Positions 8,272 through 16,891 are shown, counted from the stretch's first letter. The stretch: 64,000 bases of DNA from Brachybacterium sacelli (GCF_017876545.1 NZ_JAGIOD010000001.1:930001-994000), one strand, 5' to 3'. Translations and numbers: made by a program. The notes: generated from the letters alone by a model not told the origin.

Positions 8272-8306
8272 AGCCGGAGTCCCGCAAAGCGGTCAACCGG
8301 TTGGCC
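8272..8306 (-). promoter_or_regulatory. Promoter of the apionate-type operon with AACCGGTT operator
   Basis: On the minus strand TTGACC (8296-8291) is followed after about 18 bases by TAGGGT, an acceptable -35/-10 pair for the oiaX-like gene. The -35 box is embedded in the near-palindrome GGTCAACCGGTTGGCC (8291-8306), so a bound repressor would block it. The site lies between this operon and the divergent FCD regulator gene starting at 8359, the usual position for a local regulator's operator. Confidence 0.6.
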
Positions 8307-8358
8307 AATCTGCGGGCCGGCGCTGGACGGGTGGGCACGGCCGGTACTGTGTGGCGCT

Positions 8359-9138
8359 GTGAGCACCTCATCCCCTGCCGCTACCGGCCCTGCGGCGGAC
8401 GACGGGTCGGCACCCCCGCGGTTCGGTCCCGGGCGCGCTGTGCCGGAGGGCCTGAACCGCTCGCCGAGCAGCGCCGTCACCTACCGCCTGCTGGACCTGC
8501 TGCTCGGGGAGTCGATGCGCCCCGGCGACCGCCTGCCGGGGGAACGGGCACTGGCCGAGGAGCTCGGCGTAGGTCGCAGCGCCGTGCGCGAGGCGATCTC
8601 CGCGCTCGAGGTGCTCGGGGTCGTCGAGACCCGCGCCGGATCGGGCACCTACCTGCGCTCGAGCACCTCCGAGCTGCTGCCCAGCACATTGTCGTGGTCA
8701 CTGCTGATGGACCAGGAGCGCACCGCCGAGCTGAGCGTCGTGCGCGGGGCGCTCGAGCGTTCCGCCGCTCAGCTCGCCGCCCTCACCGCGACGGCGGAGC
8801 AGAAGGCCGAGCTGAGCCGCCTCGTGCAGGAGCAGCGTGAGGCGGCGGATGATCCCGAGGGCTACGTCGCGGCCGACGTCGCCTTCCACCGCGTGCTCGC
8901 GCAGGTGGGTGGGAACGGTCTGGTCAGCGAACTCCTGGCCACCACACGCACCTTGCTGCGCGTCTGGTTCGACCGGGCCGTGGACAACCGTGAGGACATC
9001 GATCGGGCGATCGACGAGCACGAGGCGATCGCCCGGGCCGTGGGCACCGGGGACGCCGCGGCCGCGGGGGAAGCGATGGAGCGGCACATGGCCACCGCCG
9101 CCGAGCGCATCCTGCGCGAGAGCCCCGAGAGCGACTGA
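8359..9138 (+). CDS. GntR-family regulator with FCD domain, divergent from the apionate-type operon
   Basis: A 259-residue transcription factor. After a disordered Ser/Ala/Pro-rich N-terminus of about 40 residues comes the GntR winged helix (about 42-105) with R-L-P-G-E-R-A-L-A-E-E-L-G-V-G-R-S-A-V-R-E-A-I, the standard FadR-subgroup signature. An FCD domain (about 115-250) follows, with the D-x-x-F-H-R and H-E-A-I-A-R-A histidine/aspartate positions expected to hold metal and ligand. The GTG at 8359 lies only about 10 bases after TACTGT, so the transcript may be nearly leaderless. The nearest convincing ribosome-binding site is absent, and the true start could be a downstream codon. Its likely operator is the AACCGGTT palindrome at 8291-8306, shared with the divergent operon; a similar 13-mer occurs before an SDR gene near 54.0 kb. 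Confidence 0.85.
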   Translation: MSTSSPAATGPAADDGSAPPRFGPGRAVPEGLNRSPSSAVTYRLLDLLLGESMRPGDRLPGERALAEELGVGRSAVREAISALEVLGVVETRAGSGTYLRSSTSELLPSTLSWSLLMDQERTAELSVVRGALERSAAQLAALTATAEQKAELSRLVQEQREAADDPEGYVAADVAFHRVLAQVGGNGLVSELLATTRTLLRVWFDRAVDNREDIDRAIDEHEAIARAVGTGDAAAAGEAMERHMATAAERILRESPESD

Positions 9139-9199
9139 GGCCGGCGATCTCGTCGGAGCACCTCGGATCTGTGCGAAGCGCTTCCCTCGACGTACGCTG

Positions 9200-9211
9200 A
9201 TCCTATAGGAT
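9200..9211. promoter_or_regulatory. ATCCTATAGGAT operator, site 3 (perfect copy)
   Basis: A perfect palindrome, GATCCTATAGGATC when extended by one base each side (9199-9212), 35 bases before the isomerase gene start. The internal TAGGAT or TATAGG could be the -10 element; no good -35 is visible. This is the best copy of the family and the reference for the others. Confidence 0.7.
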
Positions 9212-9245
9212 CGAGGGGAGACGTCATCACCACGGAAGGACAACG

Positions 9246-10166
9246 ATGTTCACAGCGGAGACCTGGCCCATCGGCGCCAACATGCTCTCCTTCGGGAGCA
9301 CCACCCCGGACGGCACCCCCACCGTGGAGGCCTCCGCCGCCGTCTGGGCCGCCCAGCTGCGGCAGGTCAAGGAGCTCGGAGTCGACCAGATCGACCCCAC
9401 CGACGCCTGGCTGCCCCTGGCGAAGCTGAGCGACGAGCGCATCGAGGAGTTCCGTCGGGTGCTCGACGGCGAGGGCATGACGCTCTCTTCGATCTCCATG
9501 ACCCGCAACTCCGTGGTCGACGTCCGCCACGGCGAGCAGAACCTCGCCGACGCCCTGCGCTTCCTCGAGATCGCCCCCAGCTTCGGTGTGGGCGTCGTCA
9601 ACACCGGCTTCATGCAGGCGATCACCCCCATCCAGCAGGAGGCGATCTGGTTCTGGCTCGCCGACGGGCACGTCGACGACCCGGCGCTGCGCGACCTCGC
9701 CGTCGAGCGGGTGCGCGCCCTCGGGGACGCCGCCCGGGACCAGGGGATCGAGCTCAGCCTCGAGATGTACGAGGACACCTACGTCGGCACCGCGGACGAG
9801 GCCGTCGCCTTCCTCGAGGACGTCGACCACGCCTCGGTGGGACTGAACCCCGACCTCGGCAACCTCGTGCGACTGCACCGCGAGATCGAGCCGGTCACCG
9901 ACATGTTCGAGAAGGTCCTCCCGCACGCGAACTTCTGGCACATCAAGAACTACACCCGCGACTACGATCCGGCGACCGGGGCGTACGCCACCGCCCCGAT
10001 GCCGCTGAAGTACGGCTACGTCAACTATCGCGCCGTCATCCGCCGCGCCCTCGAGCTCGGCTACACCGGACCGTTCTGCTGCGAGCACTACGGCTCCGAC
10101 TCCCTCGGCGTCGTCGCCGAGAACGTCCACTACATCCGGCAGGTCCTGGCCTCGGCCCTCGCCTGA
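9246..10166 (+). CDS. Sugar phosphate isomerase/epimerase (TIM barrel), substrate unknown
   Basis: A 306-residue AP-endonuclease-2-fold protein. Likely metal ligands are E in S-L-E-M-Y, D in G-L-N-P-D-L-G-N, H in F-W-H-I-K-N and E in C-C-E-H-Y-G. These proteins interconvert keto and aldo acids or epimerise ketoses; some are decarboxylases or dehydratases. It opens a plus-strand operon with a GntP permease and an SDR dehydrogenase, separated by 46 and 72 bases. A simple reading is uptake of a sugar acid, oxidation by the SDR, and isomerisation or decarboxylation here. The ATG at 9246 has GGAAGGA 5-11 bases upstream. The perfect ATCCTATAGGAT site in its promoter places it with the other sugar-acid operons. 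It is not close in motif detail to the OiaX-like protein at 7.3-8.2 kb. Confidence 0.8.
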   Translation: MFTAETWPIGANMLSFGSTTPDGTPTVEASAAVWAAQLRQVKELGVDQIDPTDAWLPLAKLSDERIEEFRRVLDGEGMTLSSISMTRNSVVDVRHGEQNLADALRFLEIAPSFGVGVVNTGFMQAITPIQQEAIWFWLADGHVDDPALRDLAVERVRALGDAARDQGIELSLEMYEDTYVGTADEAVAFLEDVDHASVGLNPDLGNLVRLHREIEPVTDMFEKVLPHANFWHIKNYTRDYDPATGAYATAPMPLKYGYVNYRAVIRRALELGYTGPFCCEHYGSDSLGVVAENVHYIRQVLASALA

Positions 10167-10212
10167 GGCCCGGGGTCGAGGCCCCTGATCCCCTGAGAAC
10201 GAAGGAGTTCTG

Positions 10213-11712
10213 ATGGATCCGATCCTCCTCGTCGCGCTGCTCGTCGGCATCGCGCTCATCGTGGTCATCGTCCTGAGGACCCGCCTGGACGCCTTCGCCG
10301 GGCTGCTGATCGCCTCCGTCGTGATCGGACTGATCGCAGGGCAGTCGCTGCCCGCCATCGTCGAGTCGATCAAGACGGGCTTCGGCGACACCCTGGCGTC
10401 GATCGGCATCGTGATCGGTCTCGGCGTGGCCATCGGCAAGATCCTCGAGGTCTCCGGTGCCGCCCGGTCCATCGCGGTCGCCTTCCTGCGCCTGTTCGGG
10501 AAGGGCCGCGAACCCTGGGCCATGACCAGCATCGGCGCCCTGATCTCCATCCCGGTCTTCTGCGACTCGGGCTACGTGATCATGAATCCGCTGGCCAGGG
10601 CGATCGCCCGGGTCAAGAGCTACGGCTACGCCACGCTGGGCATCGCGCTCGCCGGCGGCATGGTGATCACCCACCACTTCGTGCCGCCCACTCCGGGCCC
10701 GCTCGGCGTGGCCGGGATCCTCGGCGTCGGCGTCGGCTCGGTGATCATCACCGGCCTCGTGTTCACCGTGTTCATGATCCCGGTGGTCACGCTGTACGCG
10801 AAGTGGGTCGGGCCCCAGGTCGAGGACCTCGTCTCCGAGGAGATCCAGGAGACCGTCTACGGGGACGTGCGCAGGGACCGCTCCGCGGTGGCCGTGGCGA
10901 CCGGGGGTGCGGCCGGGGTCTCGCGGACCGACGCCGCCACCGACCTCGAGGACCTCTCCGCGGAGAACCCCGAACTGGGGGAGCGACCGGAGGGCGCCCC
11001 GCCCCACCGGGTCGGAGCGTTCGTCGGCCTGCTGCCGCTGGTCGTCCCGATCGTGCTGATCGTGCTGAACACGGTCGTCTCCGCGATCGACATGGGTGCG
11101 CAGGGCACGGCCCTGCCCGACGACTACGAGCCCTCCGCCTGGGCCGGAACCTTCGTGTTCATCGGGGATCCGGTGATCGCACTGCTGATCGGCCTGGTCC
11201 TGGCCGTGTACCTGCTGCTGCCCCGCTGGACCCCGCGCAGGACGAGTCACCGGTGGCTCGGCGACGCCGCGGCCGACGCGGGCCTGATCCTGCTGATCAC
11301 CGGTGCCGGCGGCGGTCTCGGCCAGGTGCTGCGCGACACCGGCATCGGCGACGCGCTCGCCGAGGCGATCGGCGGCCTCCCCCTGCCGTCGTTCCTGCTG
11401 CCCTTCCTCATCGCCTCGATCGTGCGGATCGCGCAGGGCTCCGGGACGGTCTCGATGATCACCGCGGCCTCCGTCACCGCCCCGGTGATGGCCACCATCG
11501 GGCTCGACCCGCTGGTCGCGGTGATGGCCTGCGTGGCCGGCGCCATGGTGTGCAGCTACTTCAACGATTCCTACTTCTGGGTCGTCACCCGCTTCCTCGG
11601 ACTCGAGGGAACCGCGGCCCTGAAGGCCCACTCCGGGCTGACCACCGTCATGTGGGCGGCCTCGATCCCGATGCTGTTCGTGCTGAGCCTCGTACTCGGC
11701 GCGAGCGGCTGA
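10213..11712 (+). CDS. GntP-family sugar-acid permease
   Basis: A 499-residue polytopic inner-membrane protein of the GntP family, with about 12-14 hydrophobic segments and a long polar loop near residues 215-265. Family marks are V-I-T-H-H-F-V-P-P-T-P-G-P (transport motif), I-A-Q-G-S-G-T-V-S-M and C-S-Y-F-N-D-S-Y-F-W. GntP carriers import gluconate and related aldonic acids with protons. It is the second gene of a three-gene operon after a TIM-barrel isomerase and before an SDR, so its substrate should be the compound those two act on. AAGGAG lies 7 bases before the ATG. It is diverged from the GntP proteins at 4.9-6.3 and 31.7-33.1 kb, so the three probably carry different acids. Confidence 0.92.
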   Translation: MDPILLVALLVGIALIVVIVLRTRLDAFAGLLIASVVIGLIAGQSLPAIVESIKTGFGDTLASIGIVIGLGVAIGKILEVSGAARSIAVAFLRLFGKGREPWAMTSIGALISIPVFCDSGYVIMNPLARAIARVKSYGYATLGIALAGGMVITHHFVPPTPGPLGVAGILGVGVGSVIITGLVFTVFMIPVVTLYAKWVGPQVEDLVSEEIQETVYGDVRRDRSAVAVATGGAAGVSRTDAATDLEDLSAENPELGERPEGAPPHRVGAFVGLLPLVVPIVLIVLNTVVSAIDMGAQGTALPDDYEPSAWAGTFVFIGDPVIALLIGLVLAVYLLLPRWTPRRTSHRWLGDAAADAGLILLITGAGGGLGQVLRDTGIGDALAEAIGGLPLPSFLLPFLIASIVRIAQGSGTVSMITAASVTAPVMATIGLDPLVAVMACVAGAMVCSYFNDSYFWVVTRFLGLEGTAALKAHSGLTTVMWAASIPMLFVLSLVLGASG

Positions 11713-11784
11713 CCACCCGATCCACCACCACCTGACACCTCTGCTCCACCCCCCCCCATGACCCCCGAACGAACGGAGAACCCC

Positions 11785-12588
11785 ATGAGCCTCGAGATCA
11801 CCCGCATCCAGCCCTTCCCCGAGCAGCGCACCGCGATCGTGACGGGCGCCGGCGCCGCGCGCGGCATCGGCCGTCGCGTCGCCCGCAAGCTCGCCGCCGA
11901 AGGCTGGAGCGTCGTCGCCGCCGATCTCGACGCCGCGGCCGTCGAGGCCTTCGCCGAGGAGCTCGCGGCCGAACTGCCCGCGGACTCGGGCCAGAAGGTC
12001 CTCGGCGTCGGGGTCGACGTCAGCGACCAGGCCGCCGTCGACGCCGCCTTCGCGCGCGTCGACGCCGAGATGCCGCCGATCGCGGCGCTCGTGAACCTCG
12101 CCGGGATCCCCAGCCCGCACTCGATCTTCGAGCTCACCTCGGAGATCTGGGACCGGGTCATGGACGTCAACGGCAAGGGCACGCTGCTGATGATGCAGGC
12201 CGCGGCGAAGCGCATGGTCGACGGCGGCTTCGGTGGCCGCATCGTGAACACCTCCTCCATCACCGCCCTCGACGGCGGCGGCACCTTCTCCAAGACCGGC
12301 TACGCCGCGGCGAAGGCCGCCGTGCAAGGTCTGACCCGAGGCGCTGCCCGCGAGCTCGGGCAGTACGGCATCACCGCCAACGTGATCCTGCCCGGCCCGA
12401 TCGACACCGACATCATGGGCGGGACCCTCACCGACGAGCGCAAGGAGGGCATGAGCTCGAACATCCCGCTGCAGCGCGTGGGTCAGCCCGAGGAGGTCGC
12501 GGGCCTGATCGCCTTCCTGGTCGGCGAGGACTCCAGCTACGTCACCGGCACCTCGATCAGCGTCGACGGCGGGAAGCACATGCACTGA
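11785..12588 (+). CDS. Short-chain dehydrogenase/reductase (DIMGG-type paralogue 1)
   Basis: A 267-residue NAD(P)-dependent SDR. The Rossmann start is V-T-G-A-G-A-A-R-G-I-G, followed by N-L-A-G, catalytic Ser in N-T-S-S, and Tyr/Lys in G-Y-A-A-A-K. The Ser-Tyr spacing is stretched by a D-G-G-G-T-F segment. The substrate loop carries P-I-D-T-D-I-M-G-G. The SDR at 19198-20007 has the same two unusual features (D-G-G-G-N-F and N-I-D-T-D-I-M-G-G), so the two are paralogues serving neighbouring operons. The ATG at 11785 follows CGGAG; an upstream in-frame ATG at 11758 lacks such a site. It probably oxidises a hydroxyl of the sugar acid imported by the preceding permease. The substrate is not predictable. 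Confidence 0.85.
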   Translation: MSLEITRIQPFPEQRTAIVTGAGAARGIGRRVARKLAAEGWSVVAADLDAAAVEAFAEELAAELPADSGQKVLGVGVDVSDQAAVDAAFARVDAEMPPIAALVNLAGIPSPHSIFELTSEIWDRVMDVNGKGTLLMMQAAAKRMVDGGFGGRIVNTSSITALDGGGTFSKTGYAAAKAAVQGLTRGAARELGQYGITANVILPGPIDTDIMGGTLTDERKEGMSSNIPLQRVGQPEEVAGLIAFLVGEDSSYVTGTSISVDGGKHMH

Positions 12589-12626
12589 GGTGCGTCGGCC
12601 CCGGGGCGGCGCGTCCCGGGGCGCAG

Positions 12627-12638
12627 ATCCCATTGGAT
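12627..12638. promoter_or_regulatory. ATCCTATAGGAT-type operator, site 4 (ATCCCATTGGAT)
   Basis: The 12-mer keeps both half-sites ATCC and GGAT of the palindrome. It lies about 245 bases before the pdxA-type gene and 39 bases after the preceding SDR stop, in a 284-base gap that holds a second, weaker copy. Confidence 0.5.
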
Positions 12639-12754
12639 CCTTCGCGGCGAGTCCGTGCCGACGGCAGAGCATGCGGCTGCGGCGTGCGCGGTCTCCGGCG
12701 CCGCCCTGCCCTGTGACGTCGACCGATGGTCCGCCTCCGCGCACCGTCGAGCAC

Positions 12755-12806
12755 TTGACAGGCGTGAGGTAGATCATTTGACTGTAGCCACATCCTATTT
12801 GATATC
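12755..12806 (+). promoter_or_regulatory. Promoter region of the pdxA/TTT operon with operator site 5 (ATCCTATTTGAT)
   Basis: Two -35-like hexamers occur, TTGACA at 12755-12760 and TTGACT at 12778-12783. The second is followed after 17 bases by GATATC (12801-12806), a weak -10. The degenerate operator ATCCTATTTGAT (12791-12802) lies between them, where a repressor would block polymerase. With the copy at 12627 it could allow looping. The pair of sites is seen in the sequence; the promoter assignment is a best guess. Confidence 0.45.
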
Positions 12807-12872
12807 GAGAGCGACCTGGCGTGCCGAGGGACCCCGCGCCCCGTCGGCTCTCGACACCGCTGGAGGACGATG

Positions 12873-13871
12873 ATGCCCGCACCCGCACCCCGGATCGCCC
12901 TGACCTTCGGAGACTTCTCCGGCATCGGTCCCGAGCTCGCCGTACGCCTGCTCGCCGAGCCGAAGAACCTCGAGACGGTGCGGGTCTCCGCGCTCGTCTC
13001 CCCGGAGGAGTTCGCCGCCGCCTGCGCGGCCGCCGGGGTGGAGGTGCCCACGACCGACGAGCCGCGCACGGGCGCGGTGCACCTCGTCGGCTCCGATCTC
13101 CAGGACGTCCCCGTACCGATCGCCGAGACCTCGGTGGCCGCCGGGACCCGCGTCATCCGGGACCTCGAGAAGGCACTGCGGCTGTTCGAGGACGGCGAGG
13201 CCGACGCGATCATGTTCCTCCCCCTGAACAAGACGTCACTGCACCTCGCGGGGATGGACGAGGAGGACGAGCTGCGCTGGTTCGCCCGGCAGCTCGACTT
13301 CGACGGCTTCACCAGCGAGGTGAACGTGATCCCCGGCCTGATCACCTCCCGCGTCACCTCGCACGTCCCGATCTCCGACGTCGCCCGGAGCATCAGCGCT
13401 GCGCGGGTGCGCCAGGCGATCGGGCTCCTCCGGGACGTCGTGCGCGGGACGGGCATCGGATCCCCGCGCCTCGCCGTCGCCGCCCTGAACCCCCACGCGG
13501 GGGAGAACGGCCAGTTCGGCCGCGAGGAGATCGACCACATCGCCCCGGGGGTCGAGCTCGCCCACGAGGTCGACGGGATCGACGTGAGCGGCCCCTACCC
13601 GAGCGACACGCTCTTCCTCAAGGCGTGGGACGGGGACTTCGACGGCGTCGTGACGATGTACCACGACCAGGGCCAGATCGCCATGAAGCTCCTGGGCTTC
13701 TCGGACGGCGTGACGGTCCAGGGCGGCCTGCCGGTGCCGATCTCGACCCCGGCCCACGGCACCGCCTACGAGATCGTCGGGAAGAACCTGGCGGGGCTGG
13801 GGCCGAGCCAGCGGGCATTCGACATCGCGTCGGGTCTCGCGGCGCAGACGGCCTCGCGCCGCGCACGCTGA
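12873..13871 (+). CDS. PdxA-family phospho-sugar-acid dehydrogenase (PdxA2-type candidate)
   Basis: A 332-residue member of the 4-hydroxythreonine-4-phosphate dehydrogenase family. Visible family features are F-L-P-L-N-K in the middle, the metal/phosphate region N-P-H-A-G-E, M-Y-H-D-Q-G and the C-terminal A-H-G-T-A-Y-E-I. Classical PdxA serves vitamin B6 synthesis. PdxA2-type paralogues oxidatively decarboxylate 4-phospho-D-threonate or -erythronate to dihydroxyacetone phosphate, using NAD. Here it heads an operon with an organic-acid transporter and hydroxy-acid oxidoreductases and no B6 gene, so the catabolic role is favoured. The matching DUF1537 kinase is not in this operon but at 33219-34574, behind the same operator type. 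I take the second of two tandem ATGs (12873), 6 bases after GGAGG. Confidence 0.75.
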   Translation: MPAPAPRIALTFGDFSGIGPELAVRLLAEPKNLETVRVSALVSPEEFAAACAAAGVEVPTTDEPRTGAVHLVGSDLQDVPVPIAETSVAAGTRVIRDLEKALRLFEDGEADAIMFLPLNKTSLHLAGMDEEDELRWFARQLDFDGFTSEVNVIPGLITSRVTSHVPISDVARSISAARVRQAIGLLRDVVRGTGIGSPRLAVAALNPHAGENGQFGREEIDHIAPGVELAHEVDGIDVSGPYPSDTLFLKAWDGDFDGVVTMYHDQGQIAMKLLGFSDGVTVQGGLPVPISTPAHGTAYEIVGKNLAGLGPSQRAFDIASGLAAQTASRRAR

Positions 13872-13909
13872 GCGCTGGCCTTCCCGTCACCCGAGGCAAG
13901 GAGGCATCG

Positions 13910-14854
13910 GTGCACCTGACACGACGACACGCCCTGGCGGCAGCGCCCCTGACCGCCGCGGCGCTGGCGGGCTGCTCGCGCGGTGAGAGCGCCTCCGGCG
14001 GCAGCACCACGATGATCGTGCCCTTCGCCCCGGGCGGGGGCTCCGACCAGTCCGGTCGCGCTCTCGCCGACGGTCTCGAGCGCGCCACCGGCGACACCGT
14101 CTCCGTGGAGAACATCCAGGGCGGCTCCGGCGCGATCGGGTACTCCGAGTTCCTCGGGATGCACGGCGACGGCTCGAAGCTCCTGGCCACCGAGACGGCG
14201 CTGATGGCGCTCGCGCTCACCCAGGACGTCCGCTTCTCCTACGAGGACTTCACGCCGATCTTCAAGGCGGGGGACGACTTCGCGATCCTGGTGACTCGGC
14301 CCGACGCCGACTACGGGACCGGGATGGACCTGGTCGACGCGGCCCGGGAGAGGAGCATCCTCGTCGGGGTCTCCGGGGCGACGAGCCTCGACGAGATCCT
14401 CTTCTCCCTCATCGAGGGCGACCAGCAGATGGAGTTCGACCGCGTCCCCTACGAATCCGGCGGCGAGGTGCTGGCGGCCCTGCTCGGGGGTCATATCGAG
14501 GCGGGGCTGCTGAACCCCAGCGAAGTCCTCGGGCAGCTGCAGTCGGGAGATCTCAAGGCGCTGTGCGCGCTGGCCTACGAGCGCTACGAGGCCGACGAGC
14601 TGGCTGACATCCCCACGGGCCTGGAACAGGGGCTCGACGTGGCGTTCGCGCAGTTCCGCGCCGTGATCGCCCCGGGCGGCATCGACGAGGAGGCCAGGCA
14701 GCGCTGGGTCGAGGCGGCCCGGGAGTACGCCGGAACCGAGGAGTACCGCACCTACCTCGCGGACAACTTCCTGGTCGAGGCCCCGCTCTACGACAAGGAG
14801 CTGGGGGAGTACTTCGAGCAGTACAACGAGGAGCTCGCGGAGGCCTTTACATGA
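13910..14854 (+). CDS. Tripartite tricarboxylate transporter substrate-binding lipoprotein (TctC)
   Basis: A 314-residue extracytoplasmic binding protein of the TctC/Bug family. The GTG start at 13910, behind AAGGAGG, gives a signal peptide with a twin arginine (R5-R6), a hydrophobic core and the lipobox L-A-G-C with Cys22, so the mature protein should be lipid-anchored, possibly after Tat export. The mature part begins with the family pattern V-P-F-A-P-G-G-G-S-D and contains G-G-S-G-A-I-G and G-V-S-G-A-T-S. Bug proteins bind carboxylates through two water molecules and loop backbone atoms. It overlaps tctB by ATGA, so binding protein and membrane subunits are translationally coupled. The expected ligand is the sugar acid or hydroxy acid metabolised by the rest of the operon. 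Confidence 0.9.
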   Translation: MHLTRRHALAAAPLTAAALAGCSRGESASGGSTTMIVPFAPGGGSDQSGRALADGLERATGDTVSVENIQGGSGAIGYSEFLGMHGDGSKLLATETALMALALTQDVRFSYEDFTPIFKAGDDFAILVTRPDADYGTGMDLVDAARERSILVGVSGATSLDEILFSLIEGDQQMEFDRVPYESGGEVLAALLGGHIEAGLLNPSEVLGQLQSGDLKALCALAYERYEADELADIPTGLEQGLDVAFAQFRAVIAPGGIDEEARQRWVEAAREYAGTEEYRTYLADNFLVEAPLYDKELGEYFEQYNEELAEAFT

Positions 14855-15363
14855 CACAGACCGCCCACGAGAAGCGCGAGCAGCTGATCTTCCTCGCCGT
14901 GATGACCGTCCTGGGGATCCTCGCCGTCGTCGGCGGCCTCGGCTACGGGCTGGAGCTCGAGGGGCGCGTCGGCCCCGGGGTCATGCCCTTCGCCGCCGGG
15001 GTGCTGATGCTCCTGACCGTCGCGGTGCAGGCCCGTCGTCGGCTGCGTGCACCCGTCGTCGAGCCCGCGCCCGCCCCCGCGGACGACGCCGGACCGCCGG
15101 ACGGGCCCGCTCCCGACGCCAGACCGGATGCGCGGCTGGTCGCCCTGATCTTCGCCCTGATCGTGCTGGCGGTCGCCGCCACCTTCCTCGTGGGGATGCT
15201 GATCGCGGTCTCGCTGCTCGTCGGCGCCCTGTTCCTGGTCAATGACCGCACCCGGCCCCGGGCCGCGCTGATCGCCGCGGTGACCGCCGGAGGGTTCGGA
15301 TGGCTCGTCTTCGCGACGCTGCTGAACGTGCCCCTGCCCACCGGCTTGCTCGGCCTGATCTGA
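14851..15363 (+). CDS. Tripartite tricarboxylate transporter small membrane subunit (TctB)
   Basis: A 170-residue membrane protein with four predicted hydrophobic segments (about residues 12-32, 43-60, 95-125 and 138-160) and a Pro/Ala/Asp-rich cytoplasmic loop near 65-92. Size, four-helix layout, the early G-x-x-x-E-x-R-V-G-P-G-V-M-P-F region and its position between tctC and tctA identify it as the small subunit of a TTT carrier, although the family is weakly conserved. It works with the large channel subunit TctA to import the ligand delivered by TctC, driven by an ion gradient. It overlaps the tctC stop by four bases and ends four bases before the tctA ATG. Confidence 0.88.
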   Translation: MTQTAHEKREQLIFLAVMTVLGILAVVGGLGYGLELEGRVGPGVMPFAAGVLMLLTVAVQARRRLRAPVVEPAPAPADDAGPPDGPAPDARPDARLVALIFALIVLAVAATFLVGMLIAVSLLVGALFLVNDRTRPRAALIAAVTAGGFGWLVFATLLNVPLPTGLLGLI

Positions 15364-15367
15364 GGGG

Positions 15368-16891
15368 ATGACGATGCTCGAGAACCTCGCCACCGGCTTC
15401 GCGGCCTCCCTCTCTCCCGAGAACCTGCTCTGGTGCCTGATCGGCGTCGTCGCCGGCACCGTGATCGGGATGCTCCCGGGCCTCGGGGCCACCACCGGCA
15501 TCGCGATCCTCATCCCGCTCACCCTCGGGATGGACCCGCTCACCGCGCTCATCATGCTGGCCGGCATCTACTACGGCTGCCAGTACGGGTCGACGATCTC
15601 CGCCGTGCTCATCGCGACCCCGGGCGACGCGAACGCGGTCTCCACCGTGCTCGACGGCTACGCGATGGCCCGCAACGGACGCGCCGGGGCGGCGCTCGCG
15701 ATCTCGGCGATCGGGTCGTTCATCGCGGCCATCGTCTCGGTGCTGCTGCTCGCGGCCCTCGCCGCCCCGATCGCCGACCTCGCGCTGGACTTCGGACCGG
15801 TCGAGAACTTCGCCATCATGGTGTTCGCCCTGGCCACGATCGTCTCCTTCTCCGGCGGGAGCGTGTCCAAGGGCCTCATGATGGCGGGCCTGGGCATCTT
15901 CCTGTCCACCGTGGGCGTGGCGATGGGATTCACCACCGCACGCTTCACCGGCGGCTCGGTGAACCTGCTGGGCGGTCTGGACTTCGTGGTCGTCATGATC
16001 GGCGTCTTCGCGATCGGGGAGGTGCTCACCCAGGTCTCCCAGGGCGGCGCCGCGCCGATCCGTGCGCGCTTCCGCGATCTGGTGATCTCCCGACGGGAGC
16101 TGAAGGAGGCGGCACCGGCGATCGGCCGCGGCACCGGCCTCGGCTTCCTGTTCGGCTCCCTCCCGGGCGCCGGCTCCACGCTCGCGTCCTTCCTGGCCTA
16201 CGGCGTGGAGAAGTCGGTCTCGAAGCGTCCCGAGGAGTTCGGCAAGGGAGCGATCCGCGGGGTGGCGGCACCGGAATCCGCGAACAACGCGGCGGCGAAC
16301 GCCAACTTCATCCCCACGCTCTCCCTGGGCGTGCCCGGCGGCTCGACCACGGCCGTGCTGCTCGGTGCCTTCATCATGTACGGCGTGCAGCCGGGACCCC
16401 TCCTGTTCGAGGAGGAGCCGGTGCTGGTCTGGGGCCTGATCACGTCGTTCTTCATCGGCAACGTGATCCTGCTGGTGCTGAACCTGCCGATGGCACCGCT
16501 GTTCGCGCAGATCCTGCGCCTGCCGTACAACTACCTGTACCCGTTCATCATCTTCTTCAGCCTCATCGGGGCCTTCGCGGTCGCGGGGAACTCCTTCGCG
16601 CTCGTGGTGGTGGTCCTGGCGAGCCTGCTGGGATACTTCCTCAAGAGGTTCGACTACCCGAGCGCGCCGCTGATCCTCGGGCTCATCCTCGGGCCGATGA
16701 CGGAGAAGGCGCTGGTGCAGACCTCCGCCTTCGGCCGGGGGGACCTGTCGATCATCCTCGGCTCGCCGGTCGCGGTGGTGATCCTGGTGCTCGCCCTGGT
16801 CCTCGGCGCCGCCCCTGTCATCCTGCGCACGATCCGCGCTCGTCGCGAGAGCGACGACACGTCTCCGAAAACCCTCCAAGGAGTCTCATGA
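15368..16891 (+). CDS. Tripartite tricarboxylate transporter large permease subunit (TctA)
   Basis: A 507-residue polytopic protein with about 12 membrane segments. It carries the family hallmarks: G-M-L-P-G-L-G-A-T-T-G near residue 40, I-Y-Y-G-C-Q-Y-G-S-T-I, the pseudo-repeat G-S-L-P-G-A-G-S-T-L-A near 260, the A-A-P-E-S-A-N-N-A-A-A-N loop and L-S-L-G-V-P-G-G-S-T-T. The two L-P-G-x-G repeats form the carboxylate and cation sites in this family. It is the channel subunit completing the TctC-TctB-TctA system and overlaps the next gene by ATGA, so transport and the 2-hydroxy-acid oxidase are co-expressed. Confidence 0.95.
   Translation: MTMLENLATGFAASLSPENLLWCLIGVVAGTVIGMLPGLGATTGIAILIPLTLGMDPLTALIMLAGIYYGCQYGSTISAVLIATPGDANAVSTVLDGYAMARNGRAGAALAISAIGSFIAAIVSVLLLAALAAPIADLALDFGPVENFAIMVFALATIVSFSGGSVSKGLMMAGLGIFLSTVGVAMGFTTARFTGGSVNLLGGLDFVVVMIGVFAIGEVLTQVSQGGAAPIRARFRDLVISRRELKEAAPAIGRGTGLGFLFGSLPGAGSTLASFLAYGVEKSVSKRPEEFGKGAIRGVAAPESANNAAANANFIPTLSLGVPGGSTTAVLLGAFIMYGVQPGPLLFEEEPVLVWGLITSFFIGNVILLVLNLPMAPLFAQILRLPYNYLYPFIIFFSLIGAFAVAGNSFALVVVVLASLLGYFLKRFDYPSAPLILGLILGPMTEKALVQTSAFGRGDLSIILGSPVAVVILVLALVLGAAPVILRTIRARRESDDTSPKTLQGVS

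Noticed and set aside
10036..12888. A 950-codon open frame on the minus strand
   Set aside because: It is antisense to the GntP permease and SDR genes, with His/Asp/Gly-rich composition and no family motif; the plus-strand genes explain the region.
12873..13871. Assignment of the PdxA-family gene to vitamin B6 synthesis
   Set aside because: No other B6 gene is nearby, and it heads an operon for carboxylate uptake and hydroxy-acid oxidation, so a catabolic PdxA2-type role is favoured.
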